Source of the DNA: an uncultured Clostridia bacterium
Lineage (GTDB): Bacteria; Bacillota; Clostridia; UBA1381
NCBI GenBank assembly: GCA_944392335.1
Contig: CALXWJ010000011.1
Span: 1-35,573, forward strand
Direction of reading: 5' to 3'
DNA: 35,573 nt
The notes under the pieces: model-generated
Told to the model about the DNA's origin: nothing
Databases searched by the model: none
What the model saw: the letters and a program-made list of their open reading frames with translations, nothing else
Made by a program: the position numbers and the translations under genes
Shown: piece after piece, positions 7,431 to 17,263 of the stretch
Numbering within the stretch: position 1 is the stretch's first letter
Layout: every line of letters starts with the position of its first letter

Positions 7431-8825
7431 TTAAGGCTTACATTTTGAACAAGGTTCATAACCTTGATTTTCAGCCTCCTCCTTTGAAGAAAATCCAATT
7501 TGATTTTCTTCCTTCGGCAGTGAGCTGCAATCCAACCTATGATATTTTTTGGTATTTTTATTCCCAATATATTGAACCGTCTTTTTTTCGGTATTTTCAG
7601 TAGGATTTGTTTGTACTTCACTGTTTTTTTGCGTGACTGCCGTTATGTTTTCACCATCGCTTAAAAATGTGATATCACCCTGCAGATCTGTTCTGTATAC
7701 CTTAGCGCCCACGTCTCTTAATCTTGATAATGTATTCTCTGAAGGATGAGAATATTTATTATCCTTGCCTACCGATATTACCGCATACTCCGGCATTACC
7801 TCTCTTAAAAAAGTATATGAGCTTGAATTTTCAGCGCCGTGGTGTCCTACCTTTAAAACATCCGCGCTTAAATCGTATCCCATATTTATAATATCCTGTT
7901 CTTCCTCATATTCGGCGTCTCCCGTAAAAAGAAAAGAAGTTTCTCCGTAGGTGATCTTTAAAACAATTGAAGTATTATTTAAATTATTCGTCTCTTCGCT
8001 GACCGGCCCTAAAATTTCAACCTTCCCGTCCCCAAGATAAAATACCTCTTTGCAGTCAGGATGCACTATCTCAACACCATTTTCCTCCGCCTTGTTTTTA
8101 AAATTCAAATAAGCCCTTGTATCCTCTTCGGTAAGCGGCGCATATATCGTTCCCACATCCATGACCGACAACGGCCCGGACAGTCCGCCCACATGATCCT
8201 CATGGGCATGTGTGCATACCACATAATCAAGATAATCAATATTATGCTTTGCAAGATATGAAACAACTCTGCTGCTGTCTTCAACATTTCCGCCGTCGAT
8301 CAGCATTGTTTTGTCATTGCATATCAAAAGAGCCGAATCAGCCTGTCCCACATCTATAAAATGGACCTTGAGGGCTTGTTGTTCCAATGCCTGCTGTGTT
8401 AATATTATAACCGTTCTTGCGGCGCCGTCCCAGTCTACAATACAGTCCATACTCTCCGATACGGCACGCACCGGTACCAATGTCCTGTCATTTATGATCT
8501 GCGACGGGACATCCAGCGAATATTCGGTATTATTTACCGTATATTTATTTTCGCCAATCTTCATAGACATTTCAAAATCGGTTTTACTTGCATATACGGT
8601 GGACGTCTCGGGATCGTATTCCACCTTTGCTCCGAGCTTTTCAAAAATTTTTCTGAGAGGGACCATGGTTCTTCCCTCGATTATAACAGGCGGCTGATCA
8701 AATTCAACATATTCACCGTCTATCGTGACCTTTACTTCATCGGTATTATTCGCATATGTACACGCTGAGATCATAATTTGCAGACATATACATAAAAATA
8801 TACTTATTATACGCTTATATTTCAT
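7431..8825 (-). CDS. Secreted MBL-fold hydrolase with stalk domain and Ada-like zinc tail
   Basis: The protein has 464 residues. An export signal ends in ISAC (Cys22), a plausible lipobox. A copper-amine-oxidase N-terminal-like stalk domain follows (about 30-142, with GRTMVPLRKIFEKLGAKVEY and DRTLVPVRAVSESMDCIVDW). The ComEC/Rec2-type metallo-beta-lactamase domain (about 152-395) keeps the metal ligands H206, H208, D210 and H211 (THAHEDHVGG), D303 (FTGDAE), H328-H329 (VGHHGA) and H360 (SHPSENTL). A C-terminal Ada-like module (about 419-464) has YIGNKNTKKYHRLDC and CSKC. ComEC-like MBL domains cut phosphodiesters, usually DNA or RNA, outside the cell; I infer a secreted nuclease or phosphodiesterase. 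There is no ComEC channel domain. The start has an AAAGGGA ribosome binding site and a consensus promoter. Confidence 0.88.
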   Translation of the reverse strand: MKYKRIISIFLCICLQIMISACTYANNTDEVKVTIDGEYVEFDQPPVIIEGRTMVPLRKIFEKLGAKVEYDPETSTVYASKTDFEMSMKIGENKYTVNNTEYSLDVPSQIINDRTLVPVRAVSESMDCIVDWDGAARTVIILTQQALEQQALKVHFIDVGQADSALLICNDKTMLIDGGNVEDSSRVVSYLAKHNIDYLDYVVCTHAHEDHVGGLSGPLSVMDVGTIYAPLTEEDTRAYLNFKNKAEENGVEIVHPDCKEVFYLGDGKVEILGPVSEETNNLNNTSIVLKITYGETSFLFTGDAEYEEEQDIINMGYDLSADVLKVGHHGAENSSSYTFLREVMPEYAVISVGKDNKYSHPSENTLSRLRDVGAKVYRTDLQGDITFLSDGENITAVTQKNSEVQTNPTENTEKKTVQYIGNKNTKKYHRLDCSSLPKEENQIGFSSKEEAENQGYEPCSKCKP

Positions 8826-9152
8826 ATTTTTCCCTTTCTTTCACGCATGTGCTGCTTTTTCAGTCACATATCACTCTTTCCGGCAAAAATTGATCCGGGT
8901 AAAAAATAATATATTGTTTAAATTATATTATATTTTTATTATTTTGTCAATCATTTAATAAGGGCTTGTACCATCATTCAATGAGGACAAGAACAAAAAA
9001 ACCGCTTACACCGTTCGGCCAAAGCTCATGCCCATCACAAACTATGTGGCCTGCCGCCGATCACGGCTGGAGGGGGCAGCTTGTGGTCAGTTATAAATGG
9101 ACGCTCATATGATGGTTTTTATGTCTTTCGGCTATTTTGATAAAATAACACA
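8826..9152. other. Intergenic region with promoter and GC-rich island
   Basis: This 327-bp stretch has two halves. Positions 8880-8960 are very AT-rich and carry the promoter of the MBL gene. Positions 8961-9115 are clearly richer in G+C and contain no recognised gene. A 43-codon plus-strand frame (ATG 8981 to TGA 9110-9112, starting MRTRTKKPLTPFGQSS) is open but has only a weak upstream GGG and no family I know, so I do not call it a gene. No hairpin strong enough to terminate spoIIR is obvious. Confidence 0.6.
8922..8950 (-). promoter_or_regulatory. Consensus sigma-A promoter of the MBL/CBM9 unit
   Basis: On the minus strand TTGACA (8945-8950), a spacer of exactly 17 nt and TATAAT (8922-8927) match the full vegetative consensus, about 97 nt before the ATG. 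Strong constitutive expression is expected unless an unseen regulator acts in the AT-rich leader. Confidence 0.85.
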
Positions 9153-9767
9153 CTACTGCCCTGTTTTTCCATTTATTTTTAAAAGCAGCTTATTTATCAT
9201 TTCTACCGCAAAAAACTTTATTTTATATTCAGTTTTTCCGCCTTCTATTATATTATAAGATTCATCACATAAATTTTCTTTTAGATTTTCTTTTCCCTCA
9301 CTGCTCATATCCGCACACACTTCCTCAGTAAAACAAAGAGGCGGATATGCAACACACCACCAATTCTGCCCCTCTCCGTTTCCCAAAACAACTTTTATAC
9401 AGTCATAATTACCCGCAGGCATAGAAATATTATTATAATCCTTTGTAGGGAATTCATCAATAAGATGATATACCGTGCATGAATAACCGACACTGTTTTT
9501 ATTCAGATATTCATTTATAACAGATGTCAGTTCATCAACACTGTTTATAACTTCTTTTTTATCACTGAAATTCTTATCTCCTATCTCTTTAATAATCCTA
9601 TCACGTACTTTTAATTTAACATCTTGATCAAATTCGCTGTCGCTGTTTGCAATTATATGCAGTCTTAATAAATTATCCGATAAATCTTTTGTGACGGTAT
9701 CCGAATAAACAATCCCGTTTAAAATCAATTCCGCCGTGATCATAAATGCTAAAAAAACTTTTTTCAT
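9153..9767 (-). CDS. spoIIR: Stage II sporulation protein R
   Basis: A 204-residue protein with an N-terminal hydrophobic export segment (MKKVFLAFMITAELILNGIV) and the SpoIIR hallmarks LLRLHIIANSDSEFDQDVKLKVRD, then MPAGNYDCIKVVLGNGEGQNWWCVAYPP. SpoIIR is made in the forespore under sigma-F, secreted into the intermembrane space, and triggers SpoIIGA to process pro-sigma-E in the mother cell. The length is a little under that of the Bacillus subtilis protein. An AAAGGAAATTTAT ribosome binding site precedes the ATG. It is divergent from sleB, with a 126-nt gap that must hold both promoters; I could not identify a convincing sigma-F site. It is good evidence that the organism sporulates. Confidence 0.95.
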   Translation of the reverse strand: MKKVFLAFMITAELILNGIVYSDTVTKDLSDNLLRLHIIANSDSEFDQDVKLKVRDRIIKEIGDKNFSDKKEVINSVDELTSVINEYLNKNSVGYSCTVYHLIDEFPTKDYNNISMPAGNYDCIKVVLGNGEGQNWWCVAYPPLCFTEEVCADMSSEGKENLKENLCDESYNIIEGGKTEYKIKFFAVEMINKLLLKINGKTGQ

Positions 9768-9807
9768 ATAAATTTCCTTTCTGATACAATATGAATTTAA
9801 TAAATTT

Positions 9808-9835
9808 TTGACTTTAATGTAATTTTTTATACATA
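9808..9835 (+). promoter_or_regulatory. Possible promoter upstream of sleB
   Basis: TTGACT (9808-9813), a 16-nt spacer and TACATA (9830-9835) resemble a weak sigma-A promoter about 47 nt before the sleB ribosome binding site. In Bacillus the sleB-ypeB pair is sigma-G dependent, and no clear sigma-G site was found, so this assignment is weak. Confidence 0.3.
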
Positions 9836-9881
9836 AAAAAACTTGCCTTGGTTCAAAATACGGATATCAAAGTAATTAAAC

Positions 9882-9889
9882 GAGGTGAT
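9882..9889 (+). promoter_or_regulatory. Ribosome binding site fixing a TTG start for sleB
   Basis: GAGGTGAT lies just before TTG 9894-9896. The in-frame GTG at 9885 is part of the ribosome binding site itself and cannot be the start. Confidence 0.7.
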
Positions 9890-9893
9890 AATA

Positions 9894-10367
9894 TTGCTAA
9901 CAAACAGCATAAAAAAATACTTACTGATAATTGTTCTTGTTCTCGGCTGCGCGGCCGGCGCTCTGTTTTGTATTTCAAAATACAATGCTCAAGCTCAGAC
10001 TCAAAGAAGCGCAAGCGATATTCAGCTGATGGCAAGGGCGGTAAACGGCGAGGCAAGAGGCGAACCCTATGAGGGTCAGGTCGCCGTTGCAGCCGTAATA
10101 TTAAACAGAGTTAAACATTCATCTTTTCCAAATTCCATATCGGGGGTAATATATCAGCCGGGTGCATTTACCGCCGTATCGGACGGCCAGATCAATGTTC
10201 CGATAGACCCGAATTCCACTGTTTATAAAGCGTGCAGCGACGCAATGAACGGCTGGGATCCTACCGGCGGGGCTATCTACTATTTTAATCCCGATACCGC
10301 GACAAACTCTTGGATATGGTCAAGAACATTTATAAAACAAATCGGCAAACACAGATTCTGCAAATAA
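9894..10367 (+). CDS. sleB: Spore cortex-lytic enzyme SleB-type cell wall hydrolase
   Basis: From the TTG start the protein has 157 residues: a membrane anchor or signal segment (about 8-27), a short linker and the SleB/CwlJ catalytic domain (Hydrolase_2). Family motifs are LMARAVNGEARGEPYEGQVA, with the likely catalytic Glu at about residue 53, then AVILNRVKHSSFPNSI, VIYQPGAFTAV, and GGAIYYFNPDTATN with SWIWSR near the end. SleB is a lytic transglycosylase that opens muramic-lactam-containing cortex peptidoglycan during germination. The Bacillus enzyme is about 300 residues with an N-terminal peptidoglycan-binding domain; that domain is absent here, so this is the short form. ypeB follows after 31 nt, which supports SleB over a vegetative paralogue. 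Confidence 0.9.
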   Translation: MLTNSIKKYLLIIVLVLGCAAGALFCISKYNAQAQTQRSASDIQLMARAVNGEARGEPYEGQVAVAAVILNRVKHSSFPNSISGVIYQPGAFTAVSDGQINVPIDPNSTVYKACSDAMNGWDPTGGAIYYFNPDTATNSWIWSRTFIKQIGKHRFCK

Positions 10368-10398
10368 CCTAAGAATTTATTATAGAAAGGACATTACC

Positions 10399-11754
10399 AT
10401 GATTGCAAAAAACAGATATATTTATTGGATCTTATCAGCCGTTATCGCGGCTCTTTCGGTATTTTCGATCTTTCAGTACACGAACGCAAAGGCGCTGGAA
10501 ACAAATGTGGAAAACAACTATAACAGGGCTTTTCACGAGCTTGTTAATTACGTTGATGACATTGATACTCTGTTGCAAAAAAGTATGCTTGTATCAAGCG
10601 CTTCTCAGCTGAGTACAATCTCCTCGGAATTATTCAGGCAAACTACCGCGGCAAAAGCATGCCTGGGTCAGCTTCCTATTTCTGAGGTTCAGCTTGAAAA
10701 CACAGAAAAATTTCTTTCACAAATAGGTGATTTTACCTATATGCTCAGTCAAAATGTCATTAACAACAAAACAATCAGCGACGAAGAATACAACACGCTT
10801 TCGGAATTGAGCACATATGCCTCAAACCTTAACAATTCACTCATAGCCATGCAGCAAGATATATATGACGGTAAAATCAGTTTTGGGACAGTAAGCCGAA
10901 ATGCAAACAAATATCTCGATAATGCGGTATCGGCAGCCGGCAGCGATATCCTGTCCGATTTTGAATCGGTGGAAAAGGAATTCCAGGAATATCCGTCCCT
11001 CATCTATGACGGCCCGTTTTCAGAGCATATTCAAAATATAAAGCCCGTCATGCTGGAAAATCAGGCTGACGTAACAAGCGACGAGGCATTAAAAAAAGCC
11101 AAGGAATTTTTAGGCTCAAGAGGTCAGAATCTTGCCTTCACGGGTGAAACGCAAAATACCGCGATAAACACTTATTCATACTCCGCCTCATATGATGACA
11201 GGGATATCTATATAAGTATGACAAAACAGGGCGGTTTTCCTCTATATTTCCTGGATACGAGAAATGTGGAATCCGAAAGTATCAGTTTTGAGGATGCGGT
11301 ATCCGCCGCAAGGAATTTCCTGTACGAGCGGGGATATTCTTCTCTGAAGGAAAGCTACTATGATAAAAGCGGCTGCGTTGCAACAATAAACTTTGCATAT
11401 GAACAAGGCGACGTCATTTGTTACTCAGACCTTATAAAGGTCAAAGTCGCTTTGGATAACGGAGAGATCGTAGGGCTTGAGGCAAACGGATATATCATGA
11501 ATCATCAGCACAGGGATCTCGGTGAAAGAACGCTCACCCTTACGGAAGCTCAAGAACGTGTCAACCCTCATTTAAGCGTTGATTCAACGGCAGTTGCTTT
11601 AATTCCTAAAGATAATAAAAAAGAGGTTTTATGTTATGAATTTAAAGGGAATCATAACGGAAGAAACTTTTTGATATATATCAACGCGCAAACGGGCGCA
11701 GAGGAACAGATCCTTATGCTTATAGAATCAGAGGAAGGTATTTTAACAGTATAG
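10399..11754 (+). CDS. ypeB: Germination protein YpeB
   Basis: A 451-residue protein with one N-terminal membrane segment (about 9-27), a helical region (about 35-200, with NVENNYNRAFHELVNYVDDI near its start) and PepSY-type repeats in the C-terminal half (SDEALKKAKEFL, FEDAVSAARNFLYERGY, LTEAQERVNPHL). This is the YpeB layout and a normal length. YpeB sits in the forespore inner membrane and is needed to place and stabilise SleB; the PepSY modules are thought to inhibit it until germination. AAAGGACATTACC precedes the ATG. sleB and ypeB form a two-gene unit ended by the hairpin at 11759. Confidence 0.95.
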   Translation: MIAKNRYIYWILSAVIAALSVFSIFQYTNAKALETNVENNYNRAFHELVNYVDDIDTLLQKSMLVSSASQLSTISSELFRQTTAAKACLGQLPISEVQLENTEKFLSQIGDFTYMLSQNVINNKTISDEEYNTLSELSTYASNLNNSLIAMQQDIYDGKISFGTVSRNANKYLDNAVSAAGSDILSDFESVEKEFQEYPSLIYDGPFSEHIQNIKPVMLENQADVTSDEALKKAKEFLGSRGQNLAFTGETQNTAINTYSYSASYDDRDIYISMTKQGGFPLYFLDTRNVESESISFEDAVSAARNFLYERGYSSLKESYYDKSGCVATINFAYEQGDVICYSDLIKVKVALDNGEIVGLEANGYIMNHQHRDLGERTLTLTEAQERVNPHLSVDSTAVALIPKDNKKEVLCYEFKGNHNGRNFLIYINAQTGAEEQILMLIESEEGILTV

Positions 11755-11758
11755 CAAA

Positions 11759-11797
11759 AGATCCGCCGAAAGATCTGAAAAATCCATCGGCGGATCT
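11759..11797. terminator. Rho-independent terminator after ypeB
   Basis: AGATCCGCCGA (11759-11769) pairs perfectly with TCGGCGGATCT (11787-11797), followed by ATTTTATTCTTTT on the plus strand. The minus-strand side (CTTTTGCTAT) is less T-rich, but the hairpin probably also ends the convergent uvr-containing transcript. Confidence 0.85.
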
Positions 11798-11800
11798 ATT

Positions 11801-12445
11801 TTATTCTTTTAACAGCATTTCACAAAGCCCGTCAAAGCTGTCCGCTATCATCACAGCGCCGTTTTCTTCAAGCTCCCCGTCCTCTGCAAATCCGAAAGAA
11901 ACGCCGATACACGGTATATTATTCTTTAATGCACCGATACAGTCATGCTTCCGGTCACCGATCATAACGGGAGATATACAGTTTTTCGCCTGCCTTAATA
12001 CCTCCTTGATCACTTCGCTTTTTTCATTCCTCGTCCCATCCAGTTCCGCGCCGACAATAATATCAAAATATTTCATTATATCAAAATGCTTTAGTATTTT
12101 CTCTGCAAATATATGCGGCTTTGATGTTGCCAAAGCTATCGTTTTATTGTTTTCCTTCAGTTTTTCAAGCATTTTATCCGCACCGCAAAACAGATGATTT
12201 TCATACAGTCCCACCGTTGAAAACCGCTCTCTGTATATTTCAACGGCCCTCAACGCGTCTTTTCTGTCCATTTTATAAAATTCCATAAATCCGTCAACTA
12301 AAGGAGGGCCTATAAACCGCCTTAATTTACCCTGATCCCTTTCGTCGATCCCAAATGCCGAAAGCGCATATTGTACCGATTTTGTTATACCCTCCTCAGG
12401 GTCGGTCAATGTTCCGTCAAGATCAAACATCAATAAATCATACAT
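11801..12445 (-). CDS. HAD family phosphatase, phosphoglycolate phosphatase-like
   Basis: A 214-residue haloacid-dehalogenase hydrolase. Motif I is FDLDGTLTD (nucleophile D8, acid D10), motif II is ALATSKP (T107/S108), the motif III lysine is near K142, and motif IV is MIGDRKHD (D164, D168). The helical cap between motifs I and II and the FIGPPL signature place it in the Gph/PpaX-like group, which acts on phosphoglycolate, pyrophosphate or nucleotide monophosphates. The substrate cannot be told from sequence. Its ATG overlaps the uvrA stop by 8 nt, so the two are coupled. Phosphoglycolate arises when damaged 3' ends of DNA are repaired, which would suit the uvrA neighbour, but this is speculation. 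Confidence 0.88.
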   Translation of the reverse strand: MYDLLMFDLDGTLTDPEEGITKSVQYALSAFGIDERDQGKLRRFIGPPLVDGFMEFYKMDRKDALRAVEIYRERFSTVGLYENHLFCGADKMLEKLKENNKTIALATSKPHIFAEKILKHFDIMKYFDIIVGAELDGTRNEKSEVIKEVLRQAKNCISPVMIGDRKHDCIGALKNNIPCIGVSFGFAEDGELEENGAVMIADSFDGLCEMLLKE

Positions 12446-15275
12446 TGCCTTTATTCAATACCTTTCTTAAATATTTACCGGTATACGATCTTTCATTTTC
12501 GGCAACTTCTTCCGGTGTACCTGTCGCTATGACCTGTCCGCCGTCTATTCCTCCCTCAGGACCCAGATCGATAATATAATCGGCAGTCTTGATAACATCA
12601 AGGTTATGCTCTATTACAACAACGGAATTACCGCCCTCAACGAGCTTTTGAAGGACGTCTATGAGCCTGTGGACGTCGGCGGTGTGAAGCCCCGTTGTCG
12701 GTTCATCAAGCACATATATTGTTTTTCCTGTCCCTCTTTTTGAAAGCTCCGTTGCAAGCTTAACCCTTTGCGCTTCGCCCCCCGACAGGGTGGTGGAGCT
12801 TTGTCCGAGTTTGATATAACCCAAGCCTACCTCTTGCAGCGTCTCCAGTTTTCTTCTTATTTTGGGAAGGTTTTCAAAAAATTCAACACCCTCGTCAACA
12901 GTCATTTCAAGGACCTCATAAATATTTTTACCCTTATATTTTACTTCAAGGGTTTCTCTGTTATATCTTTTTCCCTTACATACCTCGCATGGGACAAAAA
13001 TATCTGCCAAAAAATGCATTTCAATTTTAACTATACCGTCGCCGGAGCATGCTTCGCATCTTCCCCCGCTTACATTAAAGCTGAATCTTCCGGGTTTATA
13101 TCCTCTTACCTTTGCCTCGTTAGTCGATGCGAATACCTCACGTATGTCATTGAATACGTTTGTATATGTCGCGGGATTTGAACGCGGCGTCCTTCCTATC
13201 GGCGCTTGGTTTATATCAATTATTTTATCAAGCTGTTCCTCACCCTTTATTTCCTTATGCGCGCCGGCATGGATCTTTGCCCTGTTCAGATCATGCGCCA
13301 GTTTTTTGTATAATATCTCATTCACCAATGAGCTTTTCCCCGAGCCTGAAACTCCCGTCACACATGTCAGCACTCCCAGAGGAAAATCAACATTTATGTT
13401 TTTCAAATTATTTTCTTTTGCTCCGACAACGGTAAGCCATCCCGCCGGGCTGCGGCGTGTGTCCGGGACAGGTATAAACTTTTTGCCGCTTAAATACTGT
13501 CCCGTTATGCTGGTTTTGCACTTCATCAAAGCCTTTGCCGTTCCCTTACCTACAATTTCCCCGCCGTGGATGCCCGCGGCAGGCCCTATATCTATGATAT
13601 AATCGGCATTCATCATCGTATCTTCGTCATGCTCCACAACAATGACCGTATTTCCCAAATCTCTCAAATGCTTCAATGTTCCTATAAGTCTGTCATTGTC
13701 CCTCTGGTGAAGCCCGATACTCGGCTCATCAAGAATATATAAAACCCCGGTAAGACCAGAGCCGATTTGAGTCGCAAGCCTTATTCTCTGTGCCTCTCCT
13801 CCCGACAAGGTTCCGGCAGACCTGGACAAAGACAGGTAATTCAAACCAACATCAAGCAAAAACCGCAGTCTTGATTTTATTTCCTTTAATACCTGCTTTG
13901 CGATCATCTGTTCACGTTCTGTCAATTTAAGATTTTCTATAAATTCCATTTCATCACGGATCGACATACAGCAAAATTCATATATATTCATATCGTTTAC
14001 CGTGACCGCCAAAACCTCATCATTAAGCCTTGCGCCGTTGCATTTATAGCATTTTATCGTATTGATATACTTTTCTATATCAAACTTCGCATAATCAGAG
14101 GAGGTCGAATGGTATCTTCTTTCAAGATTAATAACAACCCCTTCAAACTCTGCCAGATATGCTCCGTTTCCATAATTCCTTTTATATTCAAACTTTATTT
14201 TTTCACCGTTTGATCCAAATAAAATAATATTTTTTATATTTTCCGGCAGATCCTTAAACGGGGTATTTATATCAAATCCGTAATGCTTTGCAAGACCGGT
14301 ATAGTACATATGCGCCATACTGTCCTCTACCTCCGGGGCTGCCCAGCCCGTTGCGTATATAGCCCCTTCTAAAAGGCTAAGATTTTCATCATAAATAATC
14401 AGGTTCGGGTCAATTTTTGAAAGCTCGCCCAGACCGTCACATTCCGGGCAGGCGCCGTACGGATTGTTAAAGGAAAACATACGCGGCGATAATTCCTGCA
14501 GGCTTATCATACAGTCCGGACATGCATAATTCTTGGAAAAGGTCTGTATGTCCGCCCCGATTTTTTCCACCATAACGATATCTCCCGTAAGTTCAAGGGC
14601 TGTTTCAACGGAATCTGCCAAACGCTGCTTTGAAAGCTCCGGCTTTACGATCAATCGGTCAATAATGATCTCTATGTTATGCTTTTTTGTTTTTTCAAGC
14701 TCTATTTCTTCCGACAGGTCATACTGTATACCGTCTGCCTTAACACGGACATAACCGCTTTTTTTCGCCCTTTCAAATACTTTTTTATGCTCACCCTTTT
14801 TCCCTCTGATGATAGGGGCAAGTATCTGTATTTTTGTACCTTCGTCATAGCTGCATACTGTATCTACGATCTGATCCACTGTCTGACGCGCTATCACTCT
14901 TCCGCATTTAGGGCAATGAGGGATGCCTATCCTTGCATACAATAACCTCAGATAATCATATATTTCGGTTACCGTTCCCACGGTGGAACGCGGATTTTTA
15001 GAAGTAGTCTTCTGATCGATACTTATCGCAGGCGATAACCCTTCGATCATATCTACAGCCGGTTTTTCCATCTGACCCAAAAACTGCCTTGCATAAGATG
15101 ACAACGACTCAACATATCTTCTCTGTCCCTCCGCATAAATGGTGTCAAACGCGAGAGAAGACTTTCCCGAGCCTGAAAGGCCCGTTAAAACGACCAGCTT
15201 TTCTCTGGGTATATCCACCGAGATATTTTTTAAATTGTGTACCTTTGCCCCTCTTATTTTAATATATTTATTCAT
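12438..15275 (-). CDS. uvrA: Excinuclease ABC subunit A
   Basis: A 945-residue UvrA, the damage-scanning ATPase of nucleotide excision repair. The first Walker A is GLSGSGKSS (32-40) with the following [19 protein letters not shown] signatures [18 protein letters not shown] and [18 protein letters not shown] are each followed by a Walker B ending LDEP. Zinc-binding cysteines are seen in CPDC/CPEC and in [16 protein letters not shown]. The length and order are normal. I start at ATG 15273-15275; a TTG 21 nt upstream is in frame but overlaps uvrB and has a poorer context. GAGGAAAAAGGG, at the end of uvrB, serves as ribosome binding site. It lies 4 nt after uvrB and overlaps the HAD gene. Confidence 0.98.
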   Translation of the reverse strand: MNKYIKIRGAKVHNLKNISVDIPREKLVVLTGLSGSGKSSLAFDTIYAEGQRRYVESLSSYARQFLGQMEKPAVDMIEGLSPAISIDQKTTSKNPRSTVGTVTEIYDYLRLLYARIGIPHCPKCGRVIARQTVDQIVDTVCSYDEGTKIQILAPIIRGKKGEHKKVFERAKKSGYVRVKADGIQYDLSEEIELEKTKKHNIEIIIDRLIVKPELSKQRLADSVETALELTGDIVMVEKIGADIQTFSKNYACPDCMISLQELSPRMFSFNNPYGACPECDGLGELSKIDPNLIIYDENLSLLEGAIYATGWAAPEVEDSMAHMYYTGLAKHYGFDINTPFKDLPENIKNIILFGSNGEKIKFEYKRNYGNGAYLAEFEGVVINLERRYHSTSSDYAKFDIEKYINTIKCYKCNGARLNDEVLAVTVNDMNIYEFCCMSIRDEMEFIENLKLTEREQMIAKQVLKEIKSRLRFLLDVGLNYLSLSRSAGTLSGGEAQRIRLATQIGSGLTGVLYILDEPSIGLHQRDNDRLIGTLKHLRDLGNTVIVVEHDEDTMMNADYIIDIGPAAGIHGGEIVGKGTAKALMKCKTSITGQYLSGKKFIPVPDTRRSPAGWLTVVGAKENNLKNINVDFPLGVLTCVTGVSGSGKSSLVNEILYKKLAHDLNRAKIHAGAHKEIKGEEQLDKIIDINQAPIGRTPRSNPATYTNVFNDIREVFASTNEAKVRGYKPGRFSFNVSGGRCEACSGDGIVKIEMHFLADIFVPCEVCKGKRYNRETLEVKYKGKNIYEVLEMTVDEGVEFFENLPKIRRKLETLQEVGLGYIKLGQSSTTLSGGEAQRVKLATELSKRGTGKTIYVLDEPTTGLHTADVHRLIDVLQKLVEGGNSVVVIEHNLDVIKTADYIIDLGPEGGIDGGQVIATGTPEEVAENERSYTGKYLRKVLNKGNV

Positions 15276-15279
15276 CTTC

Positions 15280-17247
15280 TTACCCTTTTTCCTCAATTTG
15301 TTTTTCTTTTAAAACCGCAATACGGTCACGAAGCTCCGCCGCCTTTTCAAATTCAAGATTTTCAGCTGCCGCAAACATCTCATCGGTAAGGTTTTCGATC
15401 ATTATGCCCAATTCTTCAAAGGACGCCTTTTCTATATCTTCATCATCCACATGCTCCAAATATTCTATCGCTTTTCTTACATCTTTGATAATAGTTTTCG
15501 GCACTATATTGTGTTCTTCATTGAATTTTTGCTGCAAAGCCCTTCTTCTTGCCGTTTCATCAATTGCCCGCTGCATTGAACCGGTGACGGAATTTGCATA
15601 CATTATTACCATTCCCTCGGAATTTCTTGCGGCACGGCCGATCGTTTGTATGAGGGAGGCTTCGCTTCTTAAAAACCCCTCCTTATCGGCGTCAAGGATC
15701 GCTACCAGAGAAACCTCCGGAAGATCGAGCCCCTCCCTTAAAAGATTGATCCCTACCAAAACGTCAAAAACCCCTAAACGCAGGTCTCTTATGATCTGCG
15801 TCCTCTCGATGGTCTTGATCTCAGAATGCATATATCTTACCTTTATCCCCACTCCTGTGAGATAATCGGTCAGATCTTCCGCCATCTTTTTGGTAAGAGT
15901 TGTGATCAATACTCTTGATTTATTTTCTACACGTTTGTTTATCTCACCGATAAGATCGTCTATCTGATTTTCTATCGGACGCACCTCTATTATAGGGTCC
16001 AAAAGGCCTGTTGGCCGTATCAGCTGTTCAACAACAGCCTCGGAATGTTCATTTTCATAAGCTCCCGGCGTCGCGCTTGTGAATATCACCTGATGGATCT
16101 TTTTTTCAAATTCGTCAAATTTCAGCGGACGGTTGTCATATGCACAGGGGAGTCTGAATCCATACTTTACCAATGAATCCTTTCTTGCCCTGTCGCCGTT
16201 ATACATACCCCTTACCTGTGAAACGGTAACGTGCGACTCATCTATTATCATCAAATAATCCTCCGGGAAATAATCAAGCAGGGTATACGGTGCGCTTCCG
16301 GGAGCCCTTCCGCTTATGATCCTGGAATAATTTTCAATTCCCTGGCAAAAGCCTATTTCCTTCAGCATTTCAATATCGTATCTTGTCCTTTGCTCGATCC
16401 TCTGCGCCTCAATGAGCATATCGTTTTCTTTGAAAAATTTGATTCTTTCCTCTAATTCCTTTTCAATTTCAAGGATCGCCATCTGCATTTTATCGCCTGT
16501 CGTGACATAATGGCTGGCAGGCGTTATAACTGCATGATTGCTGTAGCCTATAACTTTGCCCGTAACTACGTTTACCTCGGATATCTTTTCTATCTCGTCT
16601 CCAAAAAATTCAACTCTTATTGCATTCTCACCGTTATTTGCCGGAAATATTTCTATTACATCCCCTCTTACGCGGAATTTATTCCTGACAAAATTAACGT
16701 CATTTCTTTCATATTGTATATCCACAAGCCGTCTTAACAGCTCATCCCTGTCACGCACCATTCCCACTCTCAATGAAATCATAAGATTTTCATAATCCTC
16801 AGGATCGCCGAGACCGTAGATACAAGACACGCTCGATACTATCAGCACGTCTTTCCTTTCAAACAATGCAAAGGTCGCCGAATGTCTCAGCTTATCTATT
16901 TCATCATTTACGGAGGAATCCTTTTCGATATAGGTATCGGTAGAAGGTATATATGCCTCGGGCTGATAATAGTCATAATATGAGACAAAAAATTCAACCG
17001 CATTTTCAGGGAAAAACTCTTTAAATTCGGAATAAAGCTGTGCCGCAAGAGTTTTGTTATGCGCCAAAACTATCGTCGGTTTATTTACCTTTTGGATAAC
17101 ATTAGCCATGGTAAATGTCTTTCCCGAGCCCGTAACTCCCAGAAGGGTCTGGGCTCTTAACCCATTATTTATACCGTCGGCAAGCTTTTCGATAGCCTGC
17201 GGCTGATCTCCCTGCGGACTATAATCGGATACCAACTTAAAATCCAA
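15280..17247 (-). CDS. uvrB: Excinuclease ABC subunit B
   Basis: A 655-residue UvrB, the damage-verifying helicase-like subunit that receives DNA from UvrA and recruits UvrC. Visible features are Walker A GVTGSGKT (37-44), the beta-hairpin region with [20 protein letters not shown], helicase motifs including DESHVT and QTIGRAARN, and the C-terminal UVR helix pair ([18 protein letters not shown]) that binds UvrC. The start is TTG 17245-17247 with AGGAGGA 7 nt upstream. It begins 16 nt after the SLH protein and ends 4 nt before uvrA. No palindromic CGAAC-N4-GTTCG LexA box was seen just upstream, unlike many Firmicutes uvrBA operons. Confidence 0.98.
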   Translation of the reverse strand: MDFKLVSDYSPQGDQPQAIEKLADGINNGLRAQTLLGVTGSGKTFTMANVIQKVNKPTIVLAHNKTLAAQLYSEFKEFFPENAVEFFVSYYDYYQPEAYIPSTDTYIEKDSSVNDEIDKLRHSATFALFERKDVLIVSSVSCIYGLGDPEDYENLMISLRVGMVRDRDELLRRLVDIQYERNDVNFVRNKFRVRGDVIEIFPANNGENAIRVEFFGDEIEKISEVNVVTGKVIGYSNHAVITPASHYVTTGDKMQMAILEIEKELEERIKFFKENDMLIEAQRIEQRTRYDIEMLKEIGFCQGIENYSRIISGRAPGSAPYTLLDYFPEDYLMIIDESHVTVSQVRGMYNGDRARKDSLVKYGFRLPCAYDNRPLKFDEFEKKIHQVIFTSATPGAYENEHSEAVVEQLIRPTGLLDPIIEVRPIENQIDDLIGEINKRVENKSRVLITTLTKKMAEDLTDYLTGVGIKVRYMHSEIKTIERTQIIRDLRLGVFDVLVGINLLREGLDLPEVSLVAILDADKEGFLRSEASLIQTIGRAARNSEGMVIMYANSVTGSMQRAIDETARRRALQQKFNEEHNIVPKTIIKDVRKAIEYLEHVDDEDIEKASFEELGIMIENLTDEMFAAAENLEFEKAAELRDRIAVLKEKQIEEKG

Positions 17248-17254
17248 TTAAAAT

Positions 17255-17261
17255 TCCTCCT
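17255..17261 (-). promoter_or_regulatory. Ribosome binding site fixing the TTG start of uvrB
   Basis: AGGAGGA lies 7 nt before TTG 17247 on the minus strand. No ATG or GTG in frame has such a site, and the UvrB N-terminus ([15 protein letters not shown]) begins right there. Confidence 0.8.
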
Positions 17262-17263
17262 GT

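Noticed and set aside
7385..7621. An extension of the CBM9-like protein upstream to 7621
   Set aside because: It overlaps the 3' end of the MBL gene and a good ribosome binding site marks the ATG at 7384.
8981..9112. A 43-codon plus-strand frame as a real small gene
   Set aside because: The upstream site is weak and no family is recognised; kept only as a finding about the GC-rich island.
12768..13602. Several overlapping plus-strand frames opposite uvrA
   Set aside because: They mirror the conserved uvrA coding sequence and show no family motif of their own.
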